From contig NC_052021.1 in NCBI RefSeq assembly GCF_015832195.1, positions 4,130,248 to 4,194,247 on the forward strand: 64,000 nucleotides of DNA, given 5' to 3'. A program made the position numbers and the translations under genes. Positions 12,532 to 24,305 of the stretch are shown one piece after another. This DNA is from Motacilla alba alba (Eukaryota; Chordata; Aves; Passeriformes; Motacillidae). Position 1 is the stretch's first letter. Each line of letters opens with the position of its first letter. The notes beneath the pieces are model-generated. The model worked only from the letters and a program-made list of their open reading frames with translations, made no database searches and had not been told where the DNA came from.

Positions 12532-13640
12532 ACTGAAAGCCATTTATTTTCTCCTCTCTGTCTGTATATCCACTGTAACTTTATTGTACTAAACCAGCCA
12601 TGGTATGACTCGCTCAGCCTGAAACTGGAGGCTGCACATGGAGTAGCTCCTCACCAGGTGTAAACAGTGAGTAGAGCCCTTGCAGTGAGAGACCTCAAAC
12701 CTGGTTTTGTACCCTGTTTCCAAACTCTTCTGTGCCTGTTTTCTGTGTGCACTGAAGCACAGCTAAAGCAATGTGTGTCTGGTTTAACTCTGCCCTGCCA
12801 ATTGGATTTTTGCTTTAGGGCACAGCTTTCACAAACCCAATTTATCCTCAGGGAGGAAGCAGAAAAAACTGGTTTTGCTCACACATAGTCCCTGTGTAGT
12901 GGAGGAGTCGGTGAAGTTTTTCAGTGTGGCAGGATTTGCATTTCTGTTGCCACAGCTACAAGTGAGCTCACAGCATTTCAGCGCTCCGCCAGGGACGAGC
13001 AGGAGTTTTCAGAGTGAAGGCACCAGTGCACCCAGATGACTCATTCTGGTGTGTCCAAGGGCTGGGGAATCACTTCTTGAATGGGAGAGGATGCCGTGGT
13101 GTGTGTAGGAGGAGGCAGAGATGTAGTCTGAGCAGTTTGGGGCTGCCTGGATTTGGGGCACGAGCTGGGAGATGCGTGCTGGGAAGAGGCTGCTGAGCTG
13201 TCACCTGATGCACAACATCCCTGCGGGCACCTGGATGTTGGGAAGTATCCCAGGACTTCTTTGATGTGCTTCCTCTGGCTTTGCTCCAAGCAGGTATTTA
13301 GTACAAATCTCTCTTCTTGTCCTAATGAGACTGAATTCCCTTCTGTTCTGTTTCAGTTCCAGGCTGTCCATCCTGCTGCCCTGGGTTTGCATGGGGACTG
13401 CTGCTGCCTGGCTAAATCCAAACAATAGCCTGCTTGTGGCAGCTGAAAGTGGTGCTGGAAAAAAATCCCTCCTCTGTAATTGCAGGAAAAAAACAAGCCT
13501 GTGTGCAGCAGGAAGCAACAAGACTCTATTAACTCATACTTTTAATTTTTTTTCCCTGTGTCTTCTGCACAGTCTGTGATGATTTAAGCATAAATTGCTT
13601 AGGAAAAGTCCTTGGCGTGTTATTTAGTTACTGATTGCTC

Positions 13641-13702
13641 GTGTGGTAGGAGGTTGGGAGGTTAAGGTCTCCTCCAACCCAAACCACTCCATGATTCTGC
13701 AG
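13641..13702 (+). mobile_element. Short CR1 3' tail
   Basis: About 60 bases ending CTCCAACCCAAACCACTCC followed by ATGATTCTG. Confidence 0.65.
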
Positions 13703-16700
13703 TTTGGGTGCATGTCAGAGGATGGTTCCCCTGAATCCACAGATTTGCCATCGTAACCATTTTAAGTAAGTGTTTACTTAAATTATTTAATAATTTAAAG
13801 TAAAAAATATTTAATATGGAGATAATTACCTTCATCTAGGTAACATGTAAAAACTTTGAGCTGTCTTGATGTCAGGTTTCTTCCTTTTCCCCAGTGAAAA
13901 CCTGGCTGGCTGGTGCCTTTCACCTCTAGGACTGCCTGCTCCTCTTGGATCAGTGTTTCATAAGCTGCCTGCAGTGGCCTTTTCCTGCTGATTCTTACCC
14001 TTGGAATGGTTAACAAGAAGCTATTTCCTCCCTGTTATCACATCCAAAGTACTGCTGTGACGCTGCTAAAAAGTCTGAGAGCTGTGGTGTGAGACAGAGG
14101 TTGGACAGGGACAGAGAAGCTGGAGATGGGAGAGGACTGTGATGTGTGGCCAGCTCGGTGAATCCAGGGATCTGGAGCTAAAGGGAGGAGCTGAATCGGG
14201 AGTGTTGGGAGCAGTTGTGTGACACTTTTTCCCCCATCAAACAGCTGTAACTTGTCACACGGGTCACTTCACTGGCATCCTGTCTGTTGACCTGGGCTCG
14301 TTTAAAGATTTCATGATTGCACTTGCTTGGTGCTGTTGAGGTTTTGATTTTCTATGTTTGAAAGTGCTTTTGTATTGAGGATGTGCTTAAGGGTTTTTTT
14401 TTTGCTTTGTTGGAGGCCTTTTTCTGCTGTGATATCTTATTTTTGGAGCTATGGGTGTGTAGGTTTATGGATTAAGATAAACAAGGAGGGGGAGAACCCT
14501 CCAAACAAAGCCCACCTGGGAGCTCAGGAATCAAGCTGCAACTCTGACACAGAGGGAGGACAAGGGTTTAGGGCAGCACAAAGTGAGGTTGCCAGGGGAT
14601 GTCTTTGTCATCTGGAGGGATGATACCCCCAGAGAACAGTGCCTTTTCTCATCTGTAGGTCAAGGGCAGGGGCAGCTCCACTTTGCCTTCATGTGCACTC
14701 TGGAATAAACTTGAATTAGGGAAATTCAGCTTGTGTTTGACAAGGAAATGCCAGGCCCCATAGCAGGTGGAACAAAACAAGCAGCAGATCAAGCTGAGGG
14801 GCCACTGGCCTCCAAAGCTATAGGAAGGTGCATTTTTCAGCCTATGGGAGTCCCATCAGTGTGTGGTGAGCTTGTAGGGTGGACAGGGAAGCTAAACAGC
14901 TAAATTATGGATTTGTTACTTGGATTGGTGATAAAATGGAAGAAGACTGAAGGCTGTAATACAGCCAGGAGGGCCAGAATAGTGAGACACAGGAATAGTG
15001 CTTCTCACTGCTTTTTTTGGACGAGGCTGGCCAAGGAGTAAAGGTCAGAATTACTGGGGAAAGCCTTTTGGCACCAGCACGGTGCTGTCTGCAAGTGAAG
15101 TTTATCCCTGCAGGCAGCTGCTCACCCCAGCAGCCCAATTTTGGCTTTTGTTGTTTGGTTGTTTGTTTTTTTCCTCTTAGTAACTCTCCAAAACACACTG
15201 CAGGGTGTCTGGTTGCACCTGAGGGATTACCTCTGTGGGCAGGAGAATAAAGAAGAGCAGAGCTGCTGTCCTGGAGATCTGCATTTGTGCTTCTGCCTGG
15301 AGATTTTGGGCTAACTGTGGTCCCTGTGGCACCGTGATGAGCCTCTGTGCAGGTGACACCAGCTGCACAGTGTCTGGCTGCTCTCAGTCTTGTCCAAAAT
15401 CTCGCTCTTGGTCCAAAATCCACTAGGATTTTGTGGTCTGTTCCCCTGGTAGAAGCCAAAGGAATGAGTCTGGGCACGAAAATTATTGTGGAACCATGAC
15501 AGTGGATCTGGTTTGGATACATAAAGATGCAATTGAGGCTTGAGAGAAATGTTTTGAACACTTCTGGAGAGTTTGGATGGAGGAAAGAGCTCTGCAGGAT
15601 CCAGCAGAGCCTAGGGAGGTGCTTACCCAGGGTGTACTGGCACAAGGTATCCCCGTGTTCCTTGAGTTCCTTTCCCCTTGAAAAGACAAATTAAAAAGGG
15701 GTTTCTGCTGCCCACTGGGTTCTGTGGGGTGTTTATATTGGCCAGTGCTGTTTCCCATGGGAATCCTTGTCCCTTCCTTTCTAAGAGGCTTGTTTTGATC
15801 TGACATTGTGGTGGGATTTAATGCTCCAGTACAAGAAATTAAACAGAGGTTTAAAAATAAAAATACCCCCCCAAATCTCAGAATGACTTTTGAACCAGCA
15901 CAGGCAGGAGAGAATCCCTGTGTGGATTATTTGCTCTCTTGAGTTTTGATCTTGTTTTTCTATTGGCCCTAAAAATGTCCAGAGGTTAAAATTAGAATAA
16001 TAAACATTTACAAGGGAATTTTCTACGGTCAGCTTTCATTGAGCATTGAAAGCCCTGGAAAGCCTGGTCCTTTTTGGGATGCTGAAGACAAAGTGAGTTT
16101 TTTCCTGTTTTATTTTAGAGCTGCATGATGGATGTGGAAGTTTGAATTTTCCTTTATTTAGTAGTGTACCAAAACCAGTCTTTTGCTGTATAAACAAAGG
16201 GTCACATTCATAACAGCAAGAGCAGCTAAGCAAGGGCAGTGACTTAGAGGGGGAATATGTTGGTAGTGCAAGTGTTTAATGGATAATGGAGGTCTTTTGT
16301 GCCAAAATCTTCCTGGATTTTTAACATACTGACCACACAAAGTCCTGCAGCATTTCCTAGGCAGGAGGGAGAGCTGCTGTGTCCATCTCTGTCACACTGT
16401 CCTGTTATGTGGTGTATTTGGGGAAGGAACAGTGTTCCTTTTCACCAGATGAACGATCTTAAATTCTGTTGGGGTTCCTGTTGGGTGAGTCTCTGATGGA
16501 AACCTGGCTGTGCTGTGTTGGATTTATGGTTGGTCCCCATCCATGCCCTCAGTGTGGGTGTAGGGATGTTCCCTGTGCTTCAGTTCCTGCTTTTTTGATT
16601 CAGGACCACTCCAAAAATACATCTTGGGTATGTAGCTGCCTCAGGTGATACCCAGGCTCCAGATCTGCTTCTGTGGGGCAGGATGGAGTCCTGGCAGCCT

Positions 16701-17380
16701 CTGGATTGATGCACAATTTCCATCTATAATTATTTCTCTTCATGCGTGTGTGCCTGTGTTTTTATTTCTCTGGTTCCCTGAATCTTTGGCCTGTTGCTCC
16801 TTTCTCTGCCAGCAGCATGCCAGGATCCTTGGGGTGGATCTCAGCAATGTGCTGGACATGCAGCATCCCTGATTCCCCCTTGGTTTGCTTTGTTCTGGCT
16901 GTCAGTGCCAGCTACAGCCTCCTGGTACCCTCCAGCTGGGACTCTTGCAGAGGAGCCACTCTCCTCCAGCAGGGTAACACAGAGACAGGGCTGGTGATGC
17001 TTTGCTGGCAGTGAGGAGCTGAGCTGGGTTGTAATTAGCAGCCTCTCTTTTCCCTTGCAAGTCCAGAGTAGTTCTTTCTGTGTTTAGTTGGTTCTGCTTT
17101 ATGGGGTTTAATTCAGTGTGGAACAGTAGCTTGTGCTGCCCAAGAGAAAAGTCCCATATAAATGGTATTTGTTGTGTGCCCTGAGTGCCACAAGTGTAAG
17201 GCAAGTCCTCAGCCTCCCCAGGAGGAGCTGCTGTGATGGTTGGAGATGCTGGTCTAGTCTTTATGTTCACAGCTGCAGGAATTGTAAAGATGAAACTGTG
17301 AGCTGAGAATCTGAGCCCCTGTGCAGATCTTTGCAGAGAGTGCCTGTTTTTTGGGGCTGCCTCTTTGTGCACCTACTCAA
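13703..17380. other. No gene seen
   Basis: The longest open frame, on the minus strand at 14905-15645, shows no recognisable domain or membrane pattern. I do not support a gene here. Confidence 0.45.
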
Positions 17381-17383
17381 GGA

Positions 17384-18028
17384 ATCCCAGAAGAGTTAGA
17401 AGGGGCCCTAAAGCCCATCCTGTTCCACTCCTGCCATGGGCAGTGACACCTTCAACCATCCCAGGCTGCTCCAAGCCCCATCCAACCTGGCCTTGGGCAC
17501 TGCCAGGGATCCAGGGGCAGCCACAGCTGCTCTGGGCACCCTGTGCCAGGGCCTGCCCACCCTGCCAGGGAACAATTCCTAATTCCCAATATCCCATCCA
17601 TCCCTGCCCTCTGGGGAAGCCATTCCCACGTTCTGTCCCTCCAGTCTCTGTTGCAGGGTCCCTCCCCAGCTTCCCTGTGTCCCTTCATGCCCTGGAAGGA
17701 GCTGTGAGGTCTCCCCCACCCTTCTCACAGCCCCAGCTCTCCCAGCCTGGCCCCACAGGGGAGGTGTTCCAGCCCCCTCAGCAGCTCCATGGCCTCCCCT
17801 GGGCTCTGTGCAGCAGCTCCAGGTCCCTCCTGTGCTGGCCCCAGGGCTGGGGCAGCTCTGCAGGTGGGCTCTCACCTGAGCACAGGGGCACAGGGGCAGA
17901 ATCCCCCCCTCCCCTGCTGCCCACGCTGGGGCTCAGCCCAGGGCACGGGGGGGTTCTGGCTCCCAGCTCTCACCCCCAGCACCCCCAGGGCCTTCTCCAG
18001 GGCTGCTCTCAGACACTTCCCAGCCCAG
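17384..18028 (-). mobile_element. Long CR1 3' fragment
   Basis: Starts at the 3' tail (GGAATCCCAGAAGAGTTAGA), passes through GGGCCTGCCCACCCTGCCAG, and extends far 5' to AGGTGGGCTCTCACCTGAGC and CACCCCCAGGGCCTTCTCC. Confidence 0.85.
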
Positions 18029-18029
18029 C

Positions 18030-19325
18030 CTTCGTGTTGGACTAGAATCCACGTGGGTAGCCACAAGTGGAACGATCCATAAAAACCTTCCCAAGCTCCT
18101 GGAAGAAACCACGGTATGGCTTAGGGCCATAGACCCTACCAGAAAATGCACCTGCCTGGGGCAGGGACTGGGCCAGCTGACCCCAGCAGCCTCTTGTACC
18201 ATGGGGCATCTGGGTTTGGTGACACCAGGCTAACACTGGGAAAAGACCCATGGCAAGAAGCCAGAACCCTGGATGGCCTTAAATCCCTGTGAGCCAGTGC
18301 TTGCAGGGAATCAGTTTAAAACTGCACTGGTGCCTTTTTTTTTGGTTTTTTTTTGCTGTGTGAAGAAACCTCGAGTGCCCTGGCCCCAGCCATGCCAGCT
18401 GCCACCACAGCAGAGCCCAGCTGGGCTCTCGCTGTCCCGGCTGAGCCCCCAGTGTATTTTCAAAGAGAGGAGAAGGAGGAGGAGGAGGTGTGCTAAACTG
18501 AGAAGCAGGCAAGGCAAATGCGCTGGCAGTTACAGAGAAACGTGTTTTATTGGGAGCTTTTGGACAAAAACCTGGATATTGCATGGAGTCTTCCCTGTCC
18601 CTCTTTTTTAGGGTGAAATATTGATAGGTAAGATCAATTTTGTTCTTCCCTCCATTGCTGATGGCTCTCACATGGCCTCTTTTTGCCAGACTACCCCCAG
18701 CTGTGGGAACAAGGAATGTTGGAGATTTAAAGAAATTACAACTTTAATTTATGTCTTGGTCTTCAAATAAAAACCTTTAATATTTCTGTTGTTTTACACC
18801 AGCAAGAAGTAGTTACCTGCTAAGTTTATGAAGATTTTGGCTTGTAAACATAAATAATATCCATGGCTGACTCTTCTTGCTTTGTTATAATAGAGGATAA
18901 TCATCCTCTGGTTTTTAGAGGTGTAACAGAGCATTTGTGGGGCTGAGGGCTTTTTTAAAGCATTCATCCCAATGGTGATGCTTGAGGAAAACAGAAAGGC
19001 AAAAGGGAAGCAAAACTTGAGGGAGATGGAGACTGTAAGGGATCTTTATGGAATGGGAGTGATGAAACACCTCCTGCCTGGTCTCTGGTTCACATTGCCT
19101 GTCTCTGACCCCTGTGTCACACTGAGAAAGCAGAAGTGGAGTCAAACCATGGCCAAGGTGAGTGAGCAAGGGCTGAGAACTGGATCTCGACCTCAGGAGT
19201 GAGATAGGGCCCATGTCAGGTGTTCCTGCTGGACTGGGCTGTGACCTGTCAGCACTGGGACATGGTGGCACTGTGCCTTACACAGGCCTGAGGTGCTGCT
19301 TCTGAATTCCTGGGCGTATCACAGA
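18030..19325. other. No gene seen
   Basis: No supported feature apart from short purine-rich runs near 18465-18490. Confidence 0.45.
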
Positions 19326-19329
19326 TGAT

Positions 19330-20512
19330 ATCCACGCTGTGAGAGTGGACTGGCTGAAGGCTCCCAGGATCCCAGCCTGCTTGAGCTTGGCATGGACCTC
19401 TGGAAGGTCACCTTGTCAAGCAAGGTCACCCAGAGCTGCTTGTCCAGGGCCATTTGCCAGACTCTCTGCATGTCTCTTTCCCACTGAGGAGTGCAGAACT
19501 GGGCCCAGCACTTCAGGAATGGTGTCACCTGTGCTGAGTAGAGGGGAAGGGTCACTCTTGTGATGCAGCTGGTGGCTTTTTTTTGCTGGGAGGGTGTTTT
19601 GCTGGCTCTTGGGAGCTTGTTGTCATCTGTCCTGCTTGGCAGGGCTGTTCCCAGCCTGTGCTGGCTCCTGGGGTCACTCCCCCCAGGTGATGGAAGGACT
19701 TTGCCTTTCCTTTGTTTGAACACTTTGAGGCTCCTGCCTGCCCTTTGCTCCAGCCTTTTGGAGTTGATCCAAGTGGCAATGTGACCCTCTGGTGTACTGG
19801 CCACTCACCCCAGTTATTGTGTCACCAGCAAAGTGACACAATAACTGACAAAGAGGGCACACTCTGTGCGTCCTCCAGGTCATTACAAGAGGTTAAATGA
19901 TTTTGGCTCTCATATCAGCCTGTGGGAAGTGTCTGTCCTCCAATTGGACTTTGTGGCACTGACCTCTCCCTGCTGGGCCTGGCCATTTGGCCACTTTTCC
20001 ACCCACCTCCCTGCCCTCCTGGCTGCTCCATACTTTGCCAGCTCATCTGAGGGTGTGAGAAGAGCCAGTGTTGAAAGTCTTGCCAAAGCCAAGACAGACA
20101 GCATCCTCTGCACTCCCTTCATCCACCGAGATTGTTTCATCCTAAGAGGAGGTCAGGCTGGTGCAGCAGGATTTTTTCCCTTTGTATGTCCATGCTGACT
20201 ACTCCTGATCGCCCTCTTGTCCTTCAGGTAACTGGAGATGGTTTCCAAAGTTCACCAAGTGTGGCCTCACAGTGACAGCAGCCAGCTCCCTCAGCACTTG
20301 TGGATCTATCCCATCAGGTCCCATGGGATGAGTATGTCCAGCCTACTGGCCCCATACCTCATCCTCTTCCACTAAGGATAAGTCTGGTTTTCCTCTTTGG
20401 CCTCAGGGGCCTGCAGTTCCTGAAGGTTGGCCTCACTGGCACCCTTCACATCCCTTGCCAGATTCGATTCCAGATGTGTTTTGGCACTCTTAGCCCCATC
20501 CCTGCCCCATCA
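19330..20512 (-). mobile_element. Old CR1 fragment with reverse-transcriptase remnants
   Basis: Read on the minus strand, 20070-20235 gives a decayed match to the CR1 reverse transcriptase: SSQHGHTKGKN, then VDEGSAEDAVCLGFGK, where intact elements have roughly SSQHGFTKGK and VDEGKAVDVVYLDFSKAF. The block CCATCAGGTCCCATGGGATG and CTGAGTAGAGGG follow the known CR1 order. There are stops and frameshifts, so it is non-functional. It is much more diverged than the other CR1 copies here. Confidence 0.75.
19811..19847. repeat. Perfect 15-bp inverted repeat
   Basis: CAGTTATTGTGTCAC, a 7-base spacer, then GTGACACAATAACTG. The arms are perfectly complementary. It lies inside the old CR1 fragment. Confidence 0.95.
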
Positions 20513-20830
20513 GTGTTCCCAGATTCCTCCTGGATCACCTGACCATGCAGATTCCTCCTAGATCACCTGTCCCTGCAGGATCAGTGTTCCCAGATTCCTC
20601 CTGGATCACCTGCAGGATCAGTGTTCCCAGATTCCTCCTGGATCACCTGCAGGATCAGTGTTGCTGAGATTCCTCCTGGATCACCTGACCTTGCAGATTC
20701 CTCCTGGATCACCTGCAGGATCAGTGTTCCCAGATTCCTCCTGGATCACCTGCAGGATCAGTGTTCCCAGATTCCTCCTGCATCACCTGCAGGATCAGTG
20801 TTCCCAGATTCCTCCTGCATCACCTGCCCC
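20508..20830 (+). repeat. Minisatellite with mixed short and 37-bp units
   Basis: Nine copies of CAGATTCCTCCTGGATCACC or close variants, mostly spaced 37-38 bases with GCAGGATCAGTGTTCC between, and some spaced under 31 bases without that part. It starts exactly where the old CR1 fragment stops being recognisable. Confidence 0.9.
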
Positions 20831-21243
20831 TGCCCTGCTCTTTGCTCTGCGCTTGGTTCTGATCAGGAGCTCTGTGCTCCTCCATGGGGGCCTCCTGCCT
20901 GCTCAGCTGGGTCAGCTGCTTGTTGGGATGGTCTGTCCTTCAGCCTGGAGGAGGTGATCAACCAGCTCTTTTGGGTCCCTTCTTTTTATCAACCTGCTCT
21001 TTTGGGCCCCTTTCCTCTCCAAGCCCCCGGGATTCTCCAGGCACACCCCTGAAGATGATGCCAAAGCCTGTTCTCCTCAAGTCCAGGGCTGTGGTGCAGC
21101 TTTGTCCCTCAGCCCTTTCTCTGAGGGCTCTGAACTCCATGGTCAGTGCAGCCAGAGGTGCCCAGACCTTCAATCCCTGACCGGTTCTTGCCTCTGTGTA
21201 AGGATGAGATCCACTCCCAGGGGCAGGGGAGAGAGATGGATGA

Positions 21244-21600
21244 GATCCACTATCCCGGGGTGTTCCGAGCCCCATCCAGCCTGGCCGTGGGCACTTCCAG
21301 GGACCCAGGGGCAGGGGAGAGAGATGAGATGGATGAGATCCACTATCCCGGGGTGTTCCGAGCCCCATCCAGCCTGGCCGTGGGCACTTCCAGGGACCCA
21401 GGGGCAGGGGAGAGAGATGAGGTGGATGAGATCCACTATCCCGGGATGTTCTGAGCCCCATCCAGCCTGGCCGTGGGCACTTCCAGAGACCCAGGGGCAG
21501 GGGAGAGAGATGAGGTGGATGAGATCCACTATCCCGGGATGTTCTGAGCCCCATCCAGCCTGGCCATGGGCACTTCCAGAGACCCAGGGGCAGCCCCAGC
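21244..21600. repeat. Minisatellite of 93-bp units derived from CR1 3' sequence
   Basis: GATCCACTATCCCGG recurs at 21244, 21337, 21430 and 21523, exactly 93 bases apart. Each unit contains the minus-strand CR1 block CCCCATCCAGCCTGGCC plus GGGCACTTCCAG and a GGGGAGAGAGATGAG spacer. The fourth unit runs on into ordinary CR1 sequence (GGGGCAGCCCCAGCTTCTCT). Confidence 0.95.
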
Positions 21601-21949
21601 TTCTCTGGGCAATGGCTCCTGGAGCCCTGCGGGCTCTCCTGCGTGCCCACCTCTGTGGGTGGGTGCAGGTGGCATTGCTGGCGTTTATTTGGACGAGCAG
21701 CCGTGTGTGTGAGCTCCGGGCTGGCAGCAGAAATAGCACAGCTCCTGGCAAAACCCGGCATATGTGAGAACCTCCTTCTCTGGCTGGATGCATGCGATAT
21801 TTCTCTTGGCTCGTTCAGCCCGGCTGTGGTGTCCGAGTCGAGGCTGTGTGTGTAGCTTTAGGAAAAGAGAGGCTTTATTTCTGTCTGATATTCTCCCCTA
21901 CTTGCGTGTTTCCAGTCTCTCCAGAAGGGCTGTGCTTCTCCCTCCTTCT

Positions 21950-22165
21950 CCTCTGCCTATTTATATCCGCGGTGACGTTGCAGGAGTGTTTGCTTTGGAA
22001 GAAATCTCTCCCGTCTGTCTGAGGCAAACTGAAAGCAAAGCTGCAGGAGGAGGCATTCAAAGCTGCAGGAGAAAGCATTCCTTTCTTCTCCTGCTGGGGA
22101 GAAAGAAGGGAGGCCCTGAGAGTCAGAGGAAATGATCACCTGGGAAGGACAGGAAGCCTGGCAAG
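21950..22165 (+). promoter_or_regulatory. Possible alternative promoter and non-coding first exon
   Basis: A TATA-like TATTTATA at about 21958 is followed by a CRE-like TGACG, then a purine-rich stretch with two imperfect copies of CAAAGCTGCAGGAG. A consensus-like donor, GGCAAG followed by GTAAAA, begins at 22166. CpGs are commoner from 21660 to 22260 than in flanking DNA. It could be a distal SGMS1 first exon or an unrelated element. There is no direct evidence of transcription. Confidence 0.25.
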
Positions 22166-22169
22166 GTAA

Positions 22170-23315
22170 AACGCCTTTTTCTGTTTGACTAATGCGGTGA
22201 CATCCACCCCCAAAACCCGTGAACTTCTCATTCCGGGGGGCGGAGGCGTGAAACTCTGGGGTGGTTTTGAGAGAGGAGCTGTGAAATGAGTTGCTGAAAG
22301 CCTCCAGGCTCAGGACAATGGCTCTTTAATAATCCAGACTTGTCTCATCGGCTGCTTGCTTGCACAGCTCAGAGATTGCTGTCCCTCCTCATCGGGTGAT
22401 GCACGGGGGCTTTTCCTTCTCCCCCCTGCTCCCCAAATATTGTGATTGCACTGTGAAGTGATTTCCTTATAGTAAAACTGAATTTTGCCTCATCTGTAGC
22501 TTTCTAAGCCCTTCAGAGCCCTGGCTCTGAAACTTCCCGAGCCTTTCTATTATTATTGTGCTCAGTCTGAATCTAAAACATGGAATTTGGGTGATAGTTT
22601 TATAAACTGAATAGTCTGTATTGTGTTTGTAGGGTAGTTTGCAAAATAAGAGCATTAATTTTTGGTTAAGGCCAGGTTTTTGCAGCAAATCTGAAGCTGC
22701 ATTTGCTACTTTTTGCTGCTCGTCGGCTGTAGAAGACACAGAAAGTAACACTTGAAGGTTTTGAAGTGCTCAGTAGGAAGCTGAGCATGTTTGAGCCCTG
22801 TTTTTTTTTTGCAGAAGTGCCAATCCCTCCGCAAGTACAACAGTCCAGCATAAATAAACAGCTAAGAAAGCGAGTTTGCCTCTCTAGAAAGTTGAAGTAT
22901 TTACCTTCACTGTTTTACTCCTTATTAGATATTTTTAACTCCTAACCAAACTGCATTTTTGTGACCTGTAATTGCAGGGGTAAAAACCTCTGACAGTGAT
23001 TTTTAGGAAACACAACAGACAGTGGGAGTTCTGTGGAGATGTTCTGGATTGGAGCTCTTTGGTGTGGATGGAGGAGAAATGGAGCTATTCTTGCTCTAGG
23101 AAATCGTGGGTGCAGCACAATAGTACCCAAGTGAGGTCAGCCTTTGGGAGTAATTACAGGTCCTTAAAAAATACCAGAGGTTTCTTTGACTGAGAGCATG
23201 GCAGGGATGGTGGTGTCCCCAGTTTGGGATACACACCTACCCCATGAAACTCCTGTGGAATCAGCTCTGTGATAACCTTGGATAATCCACTGGGAATAGC
23301 CAGGAGGCAGCAGAG
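22170..23315. other. No gene seen
   Basis: Single-copy-looking DNA; a T-run at 22801-22811. No feature supported. Confidence 0.45.
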
Positions 23316-23318
23316 TAT

Positions 23319-23785
23319 TACAGAACCATGGAATGGTTTGGGTTGGAAGGGACCTTAAAGTTCATCCAGTGTCAAACCCCTGCCATGGGCAGGGACACCT
23401 TCCACTGTCCCAGGCTGCTCCAACCTGGTCTTGGGCACTTCCAGTGATCCAGGGGCAGCCACAGCTGCTCTGGGCACCCTGTGCCAGGCGTGCCCACCCT
23501 CCCAGGGATTCCTTCCCAATATCCCATCCATCCCTGCCCTCTGGCAGTGGAAGCCATTCCCTGTGTCCTGTCCCTCCATGCCTTGTCCCCAGTCCCTTTC
23601 CAGCTCTCCTGGAGCCCCTTTAGGCCCTGGCAGGGCTCTGAGCTCTCCCTGGAGCCTTCTCCTCTCCAGGTGAGCACCCCCAGCTCTGCCAGCCTGGCTC
23701 CAGAGCAGAGGGGCTCCAGCCCTTGGAGCATTTCCATGGCTTCCTCTGGACTCACTCCAGCAGCTCCAGGTCCTTCTGCTGTCAG
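23319..23785 (-). mobile_element. CR1 LINE 3' fragment
   Basis: Starts CAGAACCATGGAATGGTTTG and GGTTGGAAGGGACCTTAAAG, the classic reverse-complemented CR1 end, and extends 5' to CACTCCAGCAGCTCCAGGTC. Confidence 0.9.
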
Positions 23786-24119
23786 TATCAAGCAGAGTGA
23801 ACTCCCTGTTGTGTGCTCCTGGAGAGGAGTTTTTGGTGTTCTGGGGTTTGAAAACGGGAACATAATCTTTGTGTTGTGGCTGGTGTCAAGAACAGAAATG
23901 CAAGTGCCAGCACAGTAAATGCCAGCCAAAATAGGCATGATGAGTGCCAGGGGAAAGGTATTTGGCCATGGCTTGATTTAGCTGCTCTGTGTATGCTGCA
24001 GCATAATATGCTTGTATCACCCTGATTTTCTAAGACTTTGCTAAGCCTTCTGATGTTTGCATTCTTGTAACAAACTTTCTCACACACAATTCTGTAAATA
24101 ACTTATGTTTTACGTTCTT

Positions 24120-24305
24120 TCATGGAGGAGGAGAGAATTGATGGACTCTTGGTCTGTCCAGTGTCATTGGAGAGGTGGCACTGTCACCCTCCAATCCACT
24201 GTCACTTTTGGAAAACTATAAATGTTGGAGTCAGAAAATAAAGGTCTCTCTTTTTTGTTCACCTGGAGAGCAGCAGTGTCCGTGTCGTCATTTCATGTCG
24301 TATTG
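24120..24305 (+). mobile_element. Solo-LTR-like fragment (avian endogenous retrovirus)
   Basis: A TATA-like ACTATAAATG near 24217 is followed by AATAAA at 24237-24242 and a U5-like end near GTCGTATTGCGACG. This TATA, AATAAA, short-U5 layout is that of a retroviral LTR. No primer-binding site or internal coding sequence was recognised downstream. Confidence 0.6.

Noticed and set aside
14905..15645. 246-codon minus-strand open frame
   Set aside because: No family resemblance, no membrane or motif pattern, and other frames are also open over much of it.
19330..20512. Functional LINE reverse transcriptase
   Set aside because: Only short decayed matches remain, with stops and shifted frames and without the catalytic core.
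20958..21793. Long open frames on both strands (up to 267 codons) over the 93-bp array
   Set aside because: 93 is a multiple of three, so the minisatellite keeps any stop-free frame open. The repeated peptide is an artefact.
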